Source: Clarkia xantiana subsp. parviflora (lineage: Eukaryota > Streptophyta > Magnoliopsida > Myrtales > Onagraceae). From it: a DNA stretch of 64,000 nucleotides. The stretch lies in contig JAPTYO010000020.1 of the NCBI GenBank assembly GCA_036873135.1, positions 2,720,081 through 2,784,080 of the forward strand, in the 5' to 3' direction. The first letter of the stretch is position 1. Every line of letters begins with the position of its first letter. This document shows positions 1 to 12,522 of this stretch, in pieces. The translations under genes were made by a program, and so were the position numbers. The notes under the pieces were generated by a model. It saw nothing but the letters and a program-made list of their open reading frames with translations. It had not been told where the DNA came from and ran no database searches.

Positions 1-986
1 ATGAAGGCGGCTGTTGTTACGAAAAAACCTAATTAAAGTGGAAAGAGGTTGGTTAATGAAGATCCATCTGTTACTAAATGTGCCACTGCCGTTGAAAATC
101 CATGAATAAACCTTTGTATTAGCTACTAAGATATGCAGTTTGTTATTGGCATATTATTTTCTTTGTTGTTTCCTTATGGTACTTGACGTCTGAAGTTTGG
201 TTATACCTGTTTGAAATAAAATGCAGATTTCTTATTCTATTGTGTTTCCTATTATACTCACTATTGTAATATGGCACGAGTTCAACATTAATGTTACAGT
301 TAAAATAATGTATGGCAAAAACCATATCTAATAAAATTACTTTTTGTTGTTTGAGATCAAACACTAACTACTCCAACAAAACCATTTATATGTTTATAAA
401 TGTCTGTAAATAGAAAAAGATTTTTGTTGTGGTGAAATTATACAGCATTGTACAGCAACTAAGCTGGGGTGTCCACCAATTAGACAGGATTGTACAACAA
501 TTAGCTGAAAACCACTGCTGTAGAAATTGATTGGAATTTTATTTAGATGTACAAGCTGATAAAATGAAATTCCAGTAGATGTTTGAAATTAGAAATAACT
601 GTTTCGATTTGGTTTAAAACTTTTGCAGGTCATAAAATTCTCCCCATGGCAATCTCAAATTGGACTTGGACAGCTAAAACTGATAACACAGGTATAAATC
701 CTAAAGTCACTGAGACAGATACATTGAGAAAAAGGTATGTCCATTGAACTATGCTATAGATGATGCTAAACGACTGTAATCAATTTGAAATTATTAAACA
801 TCTAAACTCAAATTATTAGACATCTTAAATATTCCCCCATTTGTAACATACATGCTATCCATATAACTTCCACATTAACACAAACAAAAAACACATTAAA
901 TAGAAAAACTCTACCACTACTAAAATGAAAGTATATAAAAGCCAAATTTACATCATATTCCTTATATAGTCCAGTTTAATTCCTTC
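1..986. other. Left flank, no firm gene
   Basis: This AT-rich stretch lies upstream of the Helitron transposase gene. The only coding-like item is a possible 21-codon exon at 629-691, bounded by ttttgcag on the left and a gtataa donor on the right; it is open and encodes a peptide starting VIKFSPWQSQ that I do not recognise. It could be an upstream exon of the Helitron gene or part of a host gene entering from the left. I could not identify a Helitron 5' end (a TC start) here; it may lie outside the window. Confidence 0.3.
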
Positions 987-2095
987 ATGAAGGATATGGC
1001 CGTTCTACCTAAAGATGCACGGCACCGTCGAATGTTGAAGGTTCGATTCAAAAGAATTCGAAAATTATATCGACAGACAGTTCAATCTAAAAGGGTGGTA
1101 AATCTGTTACAGTCAACTGAATCAGCAGAACGAATGGTTCAAGTATTTACTGTAAAGAATCAGTTATTGTTAGATCTATATTCAACCACTGCAATTGAAG
1201 ATCTCAAATTTGGATACAAATTGCTTGAACAGTTAGCCGACTTATACAAGCAGCCACGTCCATCATGTATGTATTATTTCAACGCACAAATAAATATTGC
1301 AACCTCTTTGTATATATATCTAAACCTCTAACTTCTATAAATGTTATTGTTTCAATTTAAACAGCCTTGGATGTCAGATTTATCCATCGAATGAAGGGAA
1401 CTGATACAATATCTAATTTCCCAGCAACTATGAAGCAATCACATCCAAACAAGTATAACCGTAAGTCATGCATGTTTCACTAACCGTTCGTTTTCATTAA
1501 TGTGATCATAGTTTTGAACTAACTATCTATGATATGCCTTTTAATTATGTACCATAATTGTTTTCTGTATAACTGCTTCCCAGTAGATTTTATTTATGAT
1601 CGGTCTGGTTTTACGTACAGATGCACGATACATTCGAATGTTGAAAGTTCGATTCAAAAGAATTCGAAAATTGTATCGACGTACAGTTCAATCTAAAAGG
1701 ATGGTAAGTCTGTTAAAATCAACAGAATCGGCAGATCGAATAGTTCAATTATGTACAGCAGAACATAAGTTATTAGTAGATCTATATTCAACCCCTGCGG
1801 TTGAAAATCTCAAATTTGGATACACGTTGCTTGAACAATTAGCCGCCTTATACAAACAGCCACATCCATCATGTAAGCATTATTTTAACACAGCAAAAAA
1901 AAATCATACTCTATTTATGAATAAACCTCTAACTTTTAGAAACATTATTTCTTAAAAAAACAGCGTTGGATGTCAGATATATCCATCGGATGAAGCAAAG
2001 TGATACGCTATTCGATTTGCCAGCAACAACTGAAGAACTAGGAAGTACTTCAGCATTGCCACTTGACACATCTGCAGAACATGCTGCTATAACTG
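987..2095 (+). repeat. Duplicated two-exon module at the start of the Helitron gene
   Basis: The exon pair 987-1266 and 1365-1460 is repeated as 1621-1872 and 1964-2095. Both long exons contain RMLKVRFKRIRKLYR, then an SKR-VV/MV-LL block and a LYKQP(R/H)PSC end. Both short exons start LDVR(F/Y)IHRMK. Intron phases are the same in both copies, so the duplication took in exons with their introns. The module is basic and helical-looking; its function is not known to me. Confidence 0.8.
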
Positions 2096-5000
2096 GTATG
2101 TTTACACTTTATTCATCTGTTATGTACTGCAATCTTCATTATCCAATTACATTCATTTTATAACTTATAATTAGTATTATGTTGTCTGATTGATAAATTT
2201 TATTCATATTCTAACTTTACGTGGTCAACAAAAATTACAGATCATGTTCAAAAGCCAGTTAGAAACCTCACAGCACTTAATAAATGGGTTAATGACCAGT
2301 TTAACTTTGGAAGGCCAACAGCTATTTGTCCAGATTGTAGTGCACTTCATTGGGTGGAAGAAAGAAAAGCTGATTCTCCAAAATCACAACCAAAATTCAA
2401 TATGTGTTGTTTGGGAGGTCGCGTTCAACTTCCTTTGCTGCAAAATGCACCAGCACCATTGTGTAATCTTTTACAGAATGCAGCTTTTAAAATGAATATA
2501 AGGAAGTATAACTCCCTATTTTCTTTCACTTCAATGGGAGGACATGTGGATAAATCCCTTTCTACTAGAGGACCATATGCCTTTAGAATCACTGGTTATA
2601 ATTACCATAGAATTGGATCATTGCTGCCAGTCGAAGGAGATCGTCCTGCATTTGCTCAGATGTATGTACATGATACAGAGCACGAAGTGGAAAATCGTAT
2701 GAGTATCTTCTCAAATCAACAGACATCTTCAGATATAGATGCAAACATTGTGCGATCGTTAATACAAATGTTGAATGCATATAACCCGTTGGTTCAAGTT
2801 TTCAGGCAGGCACGTGAACGTTTCAAACAATCCCCTGAATCAGAAATACGGATACAACTTATTGCAGGTCGTGGAAAAGATGCTCGATTAACAAACCTTC
2901 CGACAGCTTCGGAGGTAGCAGCAATAATCGTCGCTGATCCACAAACAGGAAATGTTGCAAGAGACATCATCGTTGAGCATAAACAACGAGGAGTGAAACG
3001 AATAAGTGAGCGACATCCTAGCTTCATGGCACTTCAATATCCTTTATTATTTCCATATGGAGAGGATGGTTATACAGATGAAACAGAGTATAGACAATTT
3101 TGCTTAGGAAAGCAATTCAAAAGAAGCAAATGTAGTGACCGAGAGTATTATGCATATAGAATCCAACAACGAAGAAGTGAAACATCAACACTTATGCAAG
3201 GAGGTCGTCTACTTCTCCAATACATGGTCGACGCGTTCATGTGCATAGAAGAGAGAAGGTTTAACTGGCTTAGGTTAAATCAACAGCAGCTTCGCTCCGA
3301 TATTTATAAAGGTCTTCGTGATGCAGTATCGCGGGGGGATACAGTTGCTTCTGAAGTTGGTAAAAAAATAGTGTTACCGTCAAGTCATGTCGGTAGTCCC
3401 CGATATCGGGAGCAAAACTACCAGGATGCAATGGCGATCTGCAGATTTGCCGGATATCCAGATATTTTTATCACATTCACTTGCAATCCTAGATGGCCGG
3501 AAATAAAATCCTTCCTTGATGAATTTCCTGGGCAAAAAGTAGAGGAACGTGTTGATATTGTAAACAGAGTTTTCAATATTAAATTGAAAGAACTCCTTTA
3601 CGATTTGAAGAAAAGACAAATTTTTGGGAAACCAATTGCAGGTAACACTTATGAATTATTTATTTTTTTTCAAGAAGAGGTAACAATTATGAATTTAAAT
3701 TTTTTTCGGACAAAGAGGTAACAGTTATAAATTACTAATATATTAACTACTGAAATTTTTTTGCAGTTGTGTATGCAGTTGAGTTCCAAAAACGAGGCTT
3801 ACCACATGCACACATCCTCTTATTTCTGCATCCAGCTTCAAAAATTCAAACGGCATCTGACATCGACGAAATCATCTCAGCCGAAATTCCTGATCAGATT
3901 TCCGACCCAGTTGCTTATGATGCTGTTTTACAGCACATGATCCACGGTCCGTGTGGAGAGCGTAACACTAGCTGTTCTTGCATGGTGGACAATCGGTGCT
4001 CAAAACACTTCCCAAAGAAGTACAGTTCTGTTTCTTCTATTGATGAAGATGGTTTCCCCATCTATCGTAGACGTGAAGACAACCGCGTCATCAAGCAAAA
4101 TGAAAAGTTGTTAGATAATCGTGATGTTGTTCCCTACAATCGTTCTTTGTTGGTCAAGTATCGAGCTCATATTAATGTGGAGATTTGCAATCGATCATGT
4201 GCTGTGAAATACCTTTTCAAGTACATACACAAAGGACCGGATAGAGCACAATTTGTTGTTACAACTGAAAATGCGAACGATGCCCCATCGACCTCCGCTA
4301 AAAAACCGTGCGATGAAATAACAGAATTCGTCAACGGCCGATACGTAGGAGCAAGTGAGGCATGCTGGAGGATATTTTCATTTGATATGTTCTATCGTGA
4401 ACCTTCTGTTGAGAGATTAGCTGTGCATTTACAAGATGAGCAGATGGTTCAATTTGAAGAGGATGCCAATATTGTTGATATTCTTGAGAATCCAAAAATT
4501 CAAAAAACAACGTTACTTGAATGGATGGAGACCAACAAGCAAAACAATTCTGGAAGAGACCTGACATATCCCCAATTCCCAACACGCTTCACTTGGGATA
4601 GAAAATCCAAAACATGGAAAAAACGACATGGCGGTGATAGTATCGGACGGATGTACTACGTTCCACCAGCTTCAGGTAAATTATAAGTTAAATTTAATAA
4701 ACAAAAATTCTGTTTGGATAATTTATATCAAATTAAATAACCTAATATATGTTCATTTTTTTTCTTTTCATTCATTCAACCATTACAGGTGAGCTTTTTT
4801 ATTTACGCCAACTGTTAAATGTTCAGAAAGGTTGCCAATCATTTCAAGATATCCGAACAGTCGATGGAACTATTTATGATAGTTATAAAAAAGCTTGCTA
4901 TGCACTTGGATTACTTGAAGATGACAACGAGTGGAATGATGCCTTAACTGAAGCTAGCTCTTGGGCTATGCCATATCATTTAAGACACCTTTTCACAACT

Positions 5001-6961
5001 ATTCTTGCTCATTGTGAAGTGATATGTCCGTTAAATTTGTGGGAAGCGCATTGGATACAGTTATCTGACGACTTCCAGCGCAAACAGAGAGTTGCTCTTA
5101 ATTTTCCTGAACTGGTCCTATCTGATGCTGAAAAACAAAGCTTTTGTCTATTTGAAATCGACAATATGCTACGACAATGTGGGAAGAAACTTTCAGACTT
5201 TGAAGGAATGCCGCAGCCAAATAGTTCTCATATACAGCGACTGACTAACAGATTGTTAGCCGAAGAAACAAGATACAACATGGCGGAGTTAAAAGAAGAG
5301 TATAGCATGTTACATGCTTTGTTAAATGTTGATCAACTAAGAATTCATGATTCAGTAGTACATTCTATTCAAACAAATGCAGGAAAAACATTTTTTGTCT
5401 ACGGATATGGAGGAACTGGAAAGACATTCCTTTGGAAAACTTTACTCTCTCAGGTATGAACAACTTCATAATCAGTAAAGAATTGTATTGTATTCAATAA
5501 AATACTCATGTAAATTGTAGATAACTTAATTCTTATTTTGGGTCAACTATTAAAATTAGCATAATGTGAATATACCATAACAGGTACGTTCAAAAGGAAA
5601 AATTGCCCTGGCTGTTGCGTCTTCTGGAATAGCTGCTTTGTTACTACCAGGTGGACGAACTGCGCATTCCAGATTTCACATTCCGATCGACATAACTCCC
5701 CAGTCAACATGTTCTATTAAAAGGGGTACACAGTTAGCGGAATTGCTACAACAGACTTCACTTATCATTTGGGATGAAGCATCAATGTCAAACAAGTTGA
5801 ACATCGAAGCTGTTGATAGATCATTGCGTGATATTCTTGGTCAACTTAGTATTGACAACTTGGATAAGCCTTTTGGTGGTATCACAACTGTTTTTGGTGG
5901 TGATTTTAGACAAACTTTGCCAATCATCGCTCAAGGTACACGAGAAGATACAGTGTACTCATCTTTCAGAATGTCTTCTCTCTGGCAATCATGTGAAGTT
6001 TTCACATTAACGCATAACATGAGACTAGACAATCCGAATCTGTCGGAAAAAGAGCGTACAGAAATTGGAGAGTTTTCTAATTGGATATTGCAGATTGGGA
6101 CAGCTCATGATCAAGGTGAAGATTGCTGGATTCAAATCCCAGAGGATCTGCTACTTGAAAGTACTTGCGACCCTGTCCAATCCATTGTACAGAGCACTTA
6201 TCCGGACCTTGCTTTGAATTTGTCTAATACAGAATATCTAATGGAGAGGGTTATCCTAACACCGTATAATGAAACAGTCGACGAGATCAATTCTTATGTG
6301 ATGGATTCTGTTCCAGGAGAAGAACATGAATATTTTTCCTCAGACTCAGTCATCACTGATGAGTATAACAAAGATGAAGCTGACCTTATGTACCCTATCG
6401 AGTTTTTGAATTCTATACGTGCATCAGGGGTGCCAAACCATTGCCTTCGTCTGAAAGTTGGAATTCCAGTCATGCTTCTCCGAAATCTAAATCAAAGTTT
6501 AGGCTTATGCAATGGAACAAGGTTAGTAATAACGAGGCTAGGCAAGTGGTCCGTTGAAGCACGCATTATCACTGGAGAAAAAATCGGTGAGAAGGTCCTT
6601 CTGCCACGAATTTCTGTGACAAGTAAAGACAAAAAGTGGCCATTCACCCTAAAGAGACGACAGTACCCATTAGCGGTATGTTTTGCCATGACTATAAACA
6701 AAAGTCAAGGGCAATCTCTAAACTCTGTGGGTGTCTATCTTCCTAGGCAGGTATGTATCTAATATACAAAATAAGTTCAATAAATATACTTTGAAGTAAA
6801 TATTTAATAAATATGAATGCAAACAGGTTTTTTCTCATGGACAACTTTACGTGGCCGTTTCACGTATTACTCAAAAAGATGGCTTAAAAATTCTCAACGC
6901 AGATCCTGATGCTCCATCCCGTGATATGGTGAAAAACATCGTTTACAAAGAAGTCATATAA
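987..6961 (+). CDS. Helitron transposase (Rep/HUH nuclease plus PIF1 helicase), nine exons
   Basis: Rolling-circle transposase of a plant Helitron. Exons: 987-1266, 1365-1460, 1621-1872, 1964-2095, 2241-3641, 3767-4675, 4789-5453, 5584-6750 and 6827-6961, all GT-AG. The joined frame is open for about 1,678 codons. Order: a duplicated basic module (residues 1-250), a Cys motif CPDC, the Helitron N-like domain, the HUH motif GLPHAHILLFL (His734 and His736), and the two-tyrosine motif YLFKYIHKG (Tyr869, Tyr873). The PIF1-type helicase follows: Walker A GYGGTGKT at 1229-1236, Walker B IIWDEASM near 1305, GGDFRQTLP, NKSQGQSLNSVG, and a final LYVAVSRI. The HUH part would nick and join DNA and the helicase would unwind it. 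The 5' start is uncertain because the first exon may begin at a splice acceptor near 1017. No stop or frameshift was seen, so it may be functional. Ends of the element were not found nearby. Confidence 0.9.
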
Positions 6962-7757
6962 GGTAGATACATTTAACACTAGGTTTACTGTCATATGATT
7001 TTGTGTTTTTAAAGCATATAAACTAAGTAATTAATTACCATTCGTATCATCTTTCTGATCTTTGCTAGATGGACGCTTCATGGGTAATGCTGACTCCGAA
7101 GACGAAGGCTTAGAAACTTTCAAATGCAGTCATAATTGAGTTTTATGTCACTTAAGGGCACAAATTGGCTTCATCTCCACCTATTTTTTCGCATATGAAA
7201 ATGAATTGGCAGTAGTTCAAGGACAGTAGTAATCATTCATTTAGCTATAATGTTGACTAATTTAACTAATTCTTGGTCTTATACAGTGACTATTTGTTCA
7301 AGCTTCTGCTTAGTGAAAACTCTGGTGTAGGCAAATTATGTTTGCTCCTTAGGTTTGCTGTAAGATTATTTTATTTTAATTTTGCGTAGATTTTGATGTT
7401 ATATATCATATTGTTGGGACAGAGAACCATTCATGGTTGATCAGGAGAGAGTCAGCATGCTGCCTCCAAACTTATTAGTCTACTGGCTTTTCTTCTCTTC
7501 TCATGTTTGTGTATGTTCTGACAGTATACCAGTATCTTGATCCTTATTATAGAAGCATCTTTGCTTCATATGATTCACAGCATTTTCCTACTGCACACTT
7601 TTACAGCAACATTCAACCAGTGGTGCAACTTTTTTATTGTAGGGAACTCACCCTTCTGAATTATAAACTAGCAACCAACATTGATTTCCTTTTAGTCTAA
7701 TTAAGAGTTATAACTGCTTACTTCAGGTACATCTTCAATTAATGGGAACTGACTGTG
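6962..7757. other. Spacer between Helitron gene and CACTA element
   Basis: AT-rich DNA with no supported gene. A small inverted repeat (GAACCATTCATGGTTGATC) lies at about 7423-7441 but is not followed by a CTRR end, so I do not call it a Helitron terminus. The last three bases, GTG at 7755-7757, are the left target-site duplication of the CACTA element. Confidence 0.5.
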
Positions 7758-8608
7758 CACTACTAGAAAACTAGTTTTAAGCGACGCAAAAGTTGCGACG
7801 CTTTTAAAAGCGTCGCAAAAAAATTTGGTGCGCAGAGTTTAGGCAACCTTTATGGAAGCGTCGGCTTAACATAAAAATTAAAGCAACGCTTGCTTTTAAC
7901 GTTGTTTAAAGTTTGGTTTAGGCAACGGTTTTTACTTGTGCGTTGCTTAATTGCTAGGTTTAAGCAACGCTTTTCAAACGTCGGCTTAACGTATATATTA
8001 AGCAACGCTTTCATTTAATGTAGTTTAAAATTTAGGGTTTAGACGATGCTTTTTAATACTGCGTTGTATAATGGTTAGGTTTAAACAACGTCTTGTAAAA
8101 CGCTGGCTTAACATGAATATTAAAAAACGCTGCCTCTTAGCGTTGTTTAAAGTACGATTTAGGCAACGCTTGCGTTGCCTAATGTTCAGGTTTAAACAAC
8201 GCTTTTTAAGCGTCGTCTAAAGATAAGTTTAGGCGACGTTTGTTAAAACATTGTGTAGTGATTTTAAATTTCATTAATCTTTTAAAAATTACACAATGAC
8301 ACAATTTTTTTTAAACTTTAATACAATCATTATTATTATAGAATGATCCCTAATTTCATGAATCTTTTACAAAATATCTATTGAACTTACTATATATATA
8401 TATATATATATATCGTACTGTTAACGGACTATAGCCCAAACAGAGAATCAACATGGGTCAACACTGAATTACTGATTCAAGTCATGAGCGGTCCTTAAAC
8501 AAGAAGAAGTGGCCTTCTTCCAGTTCCAGCTGGAACTCCGACGAGCGTAACCATTCTCCGATGCGGAAGATGAACCGTTCTCTGTTTGCCGACGAGCGGA
8601 AAATCGCC

Positions 8609-9218
8609 ATGGAAGAAAAATCTGAGCTCTCAAGCTCTAACCATGATTCCTCTTCTCCCAACGATCTGATCCCTAACAAGAAGCATCTGGCGATGCTCGA
8701 GCGCCTCTCTAACCGCCACCAGTCTCTACCAAGCAAGCCCAATCCCTCCTCGTTCGAATCCACCGCCGCATTTCTCTCTAAATTCGCCGAAATCGAAGAA
8801 CTCAATCGAGTCCGATCTCTCCCAGTGCCGCGACACCGATCGGACGCAGCTCATGCTCCGATTTGACGCCATCTCAAACTCAATCACCGATCTGGAGAAG
8901 CTCGTCGCCGAGAGCTCGTACTACCTCCCGTCGTACGAAGTCCGGTCGTCTCTGAAGAATGTCTCGGATCTGAAACTCTCTCTTGAGAGCTTGATTTCGA
9001 AGAAGAAGTTCTCGTTCAAGTCCAAACCGAAGAAATCTCCGATCTCTGTAGTCGGAGTCAATTCACCACTAGAGATATCTCCTCCGGCGAGGATTGGAGA
9101 TTGGCGAGTTCTCGATATCAGATCTTCAATCGTACGAAGTCCGGCGTCTCTGAAGATCGTCTCGGATCTGAAGCTCTCTCTTGAGAGCTTGATTCCGAAG
9201 AAGAAGTTGATGAAATAA
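8609..9218 (+). pseudogene. TBCC: Fragment of tubulin-binding cofactor C, frameshifted
   Basis: The reading frame from the ATG at 8609 (gccATGG context) contains KKHLAMLERLSNRHQ and then STAAFLSKFAEIEEL; after a frameshift near 8795-8810 it continues as ESDLSQCRDTDRTQL, DAISNSITDLEKLVAES and YYLPSYEVRSSLK. This matches, from memory of the family, the N-terminal spectrin-like part of plant tubulin-folding cofactor C, which helps release assembled tubulin dimers. The catalytic C-terminal beta-helix domain is absent. The block 8931-9011 recurs at 9130-9208, a partial internal duplication. It lies inside a CACTA element, so it is most likely a captured host gene piece. Confidence 0.65.
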
Positions 9219-10154
9219 GGTTATTCGAGCAAGATGAAGGTCTGTTGTGTTTCTCAGAGCTGTTTTTTTTCTTTTTTTCCTGAGTGTGGCAATTTTACCG
9301 GAAATTTAATTTATTGTTGTGCCAATCTGAGTTGTTTTCGTCATGGTTATCATTGGTAGGTATCATAAAAGGGGGAAACTTGTTCAGTCATATTCTTCTA
9401 AGTATCTGGAAGGAATCCTTGTAAGTCGCATTTTATTTCATCTCTCTCTCTACCTCTTTATTTTGTTACTGTTATTTGATGAAGTAGCATTGGATTAAGT
9501 AAGAAGTTCAGGAAAATAAGTAAAATTTTCACTAAGATTTCTGCTTGAGGTAGAACTTCATTTGCCGTTTCAGTGAAATTATGTTTAAGCATGTCATTAA
9601 GGATTTGTCTTACTTGATACATGTCAAAAAGACTGAGGAACCATCAGATGTAGATGTTGAACCTGCTGATATACTTGATGCTGTGGATACATATGAATTC
9701 CTTGTTTCTTGTCCTGAAGGTAATAAAATTGAATCAAGTTCTTGATATGTATGGCATCCTCGGTAGTAAGACTGTGAAAATCTTATATGCATAGAATGTA
9801 AGTCTGCTCGTGTAGTTTATGTAGTCTGCTTCAGTCCTCTTATAGTAAGTGGCCGATACTTTTAATATGTTATTAGAGTAATTGAAGATGAGACCATCAA
9901 AGTGGATAAGTATGTCACTGACTTATGGGTTAGGATACTGCTTCATAGTTCATAAGCATCAAGAGAGACTTATGGGTTAGGATACTGCTTTATTTTGTAA
10001 ATGTTTTTGCAATTACTGTTTTTGATAATTAAAAACTGAATGTTTTGATAATTGAAACTTGTGAACAAGATCTGAACAGAGCAAAAGATCTCTATAGAGT
10101 TCAGTTCAGGTCGCACAAGAGGATATGGGTTGGGAGTTACCACATCCGAGCTAA

Positions 10155-10440
10155 ATGGAAGGAGTACTAGTTCAGGTCGGAACAAGCATTATGAGGCATT
10201 GTTTAGGGAGTACCAAGCAACCATTGATGAACAGTCAGAGGCACTTGCACGTGCACAAGCTGAACAGAGTTGAGCAGGCGGAGGCACTAGAGCGCGCACG
10301 AGTTGAGCAGGCGGAGTCACTTGAGTGTCAGGGTTGAGCAAGCAGAGACACTAAAGTGTGTTCAAGCGGATGCACGAGCGAAGATGTTCGCTATTCTTAA
10401 GGGGTTTGGACTGAGTCAACCTTCTTTAGATATGAGCTCT
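10155..10440 (+). pseudogene. Possible remnant of a plant transposase C-terminal coiled coil
   Basis: The frame contains Glu/Ala/Gln-rich repeats such as RVEQAEALERARVEQAESLE. Such tails occur at the C-terminus of En/Spm-type plant transposases, which would fit its place inside the CACTA element. It has stops and no recognisable catalytic part. The call is weak; it could be any degraded coiled-coil sequence. Confidence 0.25.
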
Positions 10441-10805
10441 TATTATGTTTATATGACTATCTAGTAGTCTACTTGTGAGTTTATTATATTTTGACATCTA
10501 CTACTTTAGTTATGAACTTCTATTATGTTTATGTAAAAAAACTATCAACTACTTTGTTTATGATGACTTTAAAGTTTATTACTTTTGGATTCAATGAATT
10601 TGAGTATAATTGGTATATTATATTTATATGAATTTGGTATATTATATTATAATTGAATTTAATATATTGTACTGCAGGTTTAGGCAACGCATGATGCGTT
10701 GTTTATACTTGTACTAAATAACGCTTCTGCGTTGTCTATACTTGCACAAAACAACACTAATAGCGTTGCATATGATTGAAATACAGACAATGATAAAAAC
10801 GTTGC

Positions 10806-11140
10806 TTATTCTTGAAAGTAAAGACAACACAAAAAGCGTTGTCTATACTAGAAGTATAGGCAACGCAAAAAGCGTTGTCTATACTAGAAGTATAGGCAAC
10901 GCATGTAGCGTTGTCTATACTAGAAGTATAGGCAACGCAAAAAGCGTTGTCTATACTAGAAGTATAGGCAACGCAAAAAGCGTTGTCTATACTAGAAGTA
11001 TAGGCAACGCAAAAAGCGTTGTCTATACTAGAAGTATAGGCAACGCATGTAGCGTTGTCTATACTAGAAGTATAGGCAACGCAGAAAGCGTTGTCTATAC
11101 TAGAAGTATAGGCAACGCAGAAAGCGTTGTCTATACATAA
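10806..11140 (+). repeat. 36-bp quasi-palindromic tandem array in CACTA 3' subterminal zone
   Basis: About eight to nine head-to-tail units of 36 bp. Each unit reads GCGTTGTCTATACT, AGAAGTATAGGCAACGC and then AAAAA, ATGTA or AGAAA. The two arms are nearly reverse complements, so each unit can form a hairpin. Because 36 is a multiple of three, one frame stays open across the array; I do not regard it as a gene. Confidence 0.85.
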
Positions 11141-11383
11141 AAGTTAAACAATGATTTCTTGCGTCATCTAAACCCTAGATAAGGACGACGTTAAAAAAAC
11201 GTCGCATTTACTTATTTTTTAGGCGACGCTTAAGGCTAAACGTCGCAAAGTTTTAGGCGACTCCCCCCAATGCCGACGCTTCCATTTGCGTCGCGGATTG
11301 CGTCGCCAAACTTTAGGCGATGCAAAAAGCGTTGCCTAAAGCCAATTTTAGCGTTGCCTAAACCCTATTTTCCTGTAGTGGTG

Positions 11384-12522
11384 GATTCATTTTGTTGCAC
11401 TATTCTTATGTTCTTCATATAAAGTTCAGTTTTCATCAAACTATATTACAACTATTATTTTCATTTTTGTTTTGTTTCAATTTTATATATAATTTGTACA
11501 AGAGGCATTCCCCTAAAATGTTAATATTTCAATTACCCAGGATCCTAGAACTAGGGAAGTTATAGACTTATAGTTTCAGGTGCTACAATAGTTAAAAAAA
11601 ATATAAGCTTAACCATTTTGTAAATTTATTACAAACCGGTGGAGGCAAATCACCATGCAGAAATCATGAAGATGAATTTTAAATCCTCAGAATCATTCCA
11701 TTCTCATGGTTGGCATCTTTTAGGTGTTGAACTGTTTTTTAATAAATCTAAACGCAAACAAGTTTTTTCTGAATCCATGTTTAAAATAATATTTATACTG
11801 CATCAGTAAAAAATTAAATTAATAAGTATAAATATATTTTTTCTTCTTAAGATTTGAATCTAAAACCTTTAATTTAATTAAATGATGAAGTTAAACCGCT
11901 ACAACGTGTTGATAATTGGTGTAATTATAAATTGAGTTAATCTAGCTAGCTAAACACAGTTATGTTTATTTAATATACAAAAGCTAAATTTGTCCCTAAA
12001 CACACAAGACTTTGAGCTGAACCCTCTTTCTCACCCTTTCAAATATTATTATCTCCATCGACCCACCCACGCACTTGACTTCCATCCTCTCTGCAAATCC
12101 TATGTTCTTGATCAATCGTTCATCATGTTATCTTACAGATAGATCATCCTCTGTGTTTGTTTTCTTAGGTAATTAATTAAAACATGAGCAATACCATGAG
12201 GCCGACGGTTCGGTATGTCGTCCATATTCTAATATTAAACTAATAGTCATGTAAATATTTGTAATATCTGTCTTTTCAAGTACAACATCAACCCTATGTT
12301 TAATTTTAGGGTTTAAGGTTTCAAGTTTAGAGCACCCACCACAACTTATCATTTATTAGTTAGTACTACAAATACATGTACGCCAACATTTCCTATCATA
12401 TATTATATATATATATTAGATTTATTTAATAACGAAAAATAATAGACACGAGAATAATTTATTCCAAAATAAATAATAAGATATGCATTTTATTCAATAA
12501 CATTTAAATTACAGATGCAATA
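11384..12522. other. Spacer with a possible orphan first exon
   Basis: Mostly AT-rich filler. At 12000-12215 the base composition changes to a 5'UTR-like CT-rich sequence, followed by ATGAGCAATACCATGAGG at 12184 and a good GTATGTCG donor at about 12213. This looks like the first exon of a gene, but no continuation is visible downstream. I do not recognise the ten-residue peptide. Confidence 0.25.

Larger units (their letters stand above)
7758..11380. mobile_element. Non-autonomous CACTA (En/Spm) transposon with captured gene fragment
   Basis: The element starts CACTACTAGAAAA and ends TTTTCCTGTAGTG, an imperfect terminal inverted repeat of the CACTA superfamily, and is flanked by the 3-bp duplication GTG (7755-7757 and 11381-11383). 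Both subterminal zones (7775-8270, and 10670-11380) are crowded with short GCGACGC, GCAACGC and GCGTTG motifs in both orientations, as expected for transposase binding sites. The interior has a tubulin cofactor C fragment (8609-9218), AT-rich filler, a coiled-coil-like stretch near 10155-10440 and a 36-bp repeat array. I see no intact transposase, so it would depend on one in trans. Length is 3,623 bp. Confidence 0.88.

Noticed and set aside
7423..7441. Possible Helitron terminal hairpin
   Set aside because: Weak AT-rich stem with no CTRR end a few bases downstream.
10742..11140. 132-codon frame with repeated SVVYTRSIGNAK
   Set aside because: It is the 36-bp array of the CACTA element read in frame; no codon signal outside the repeats.
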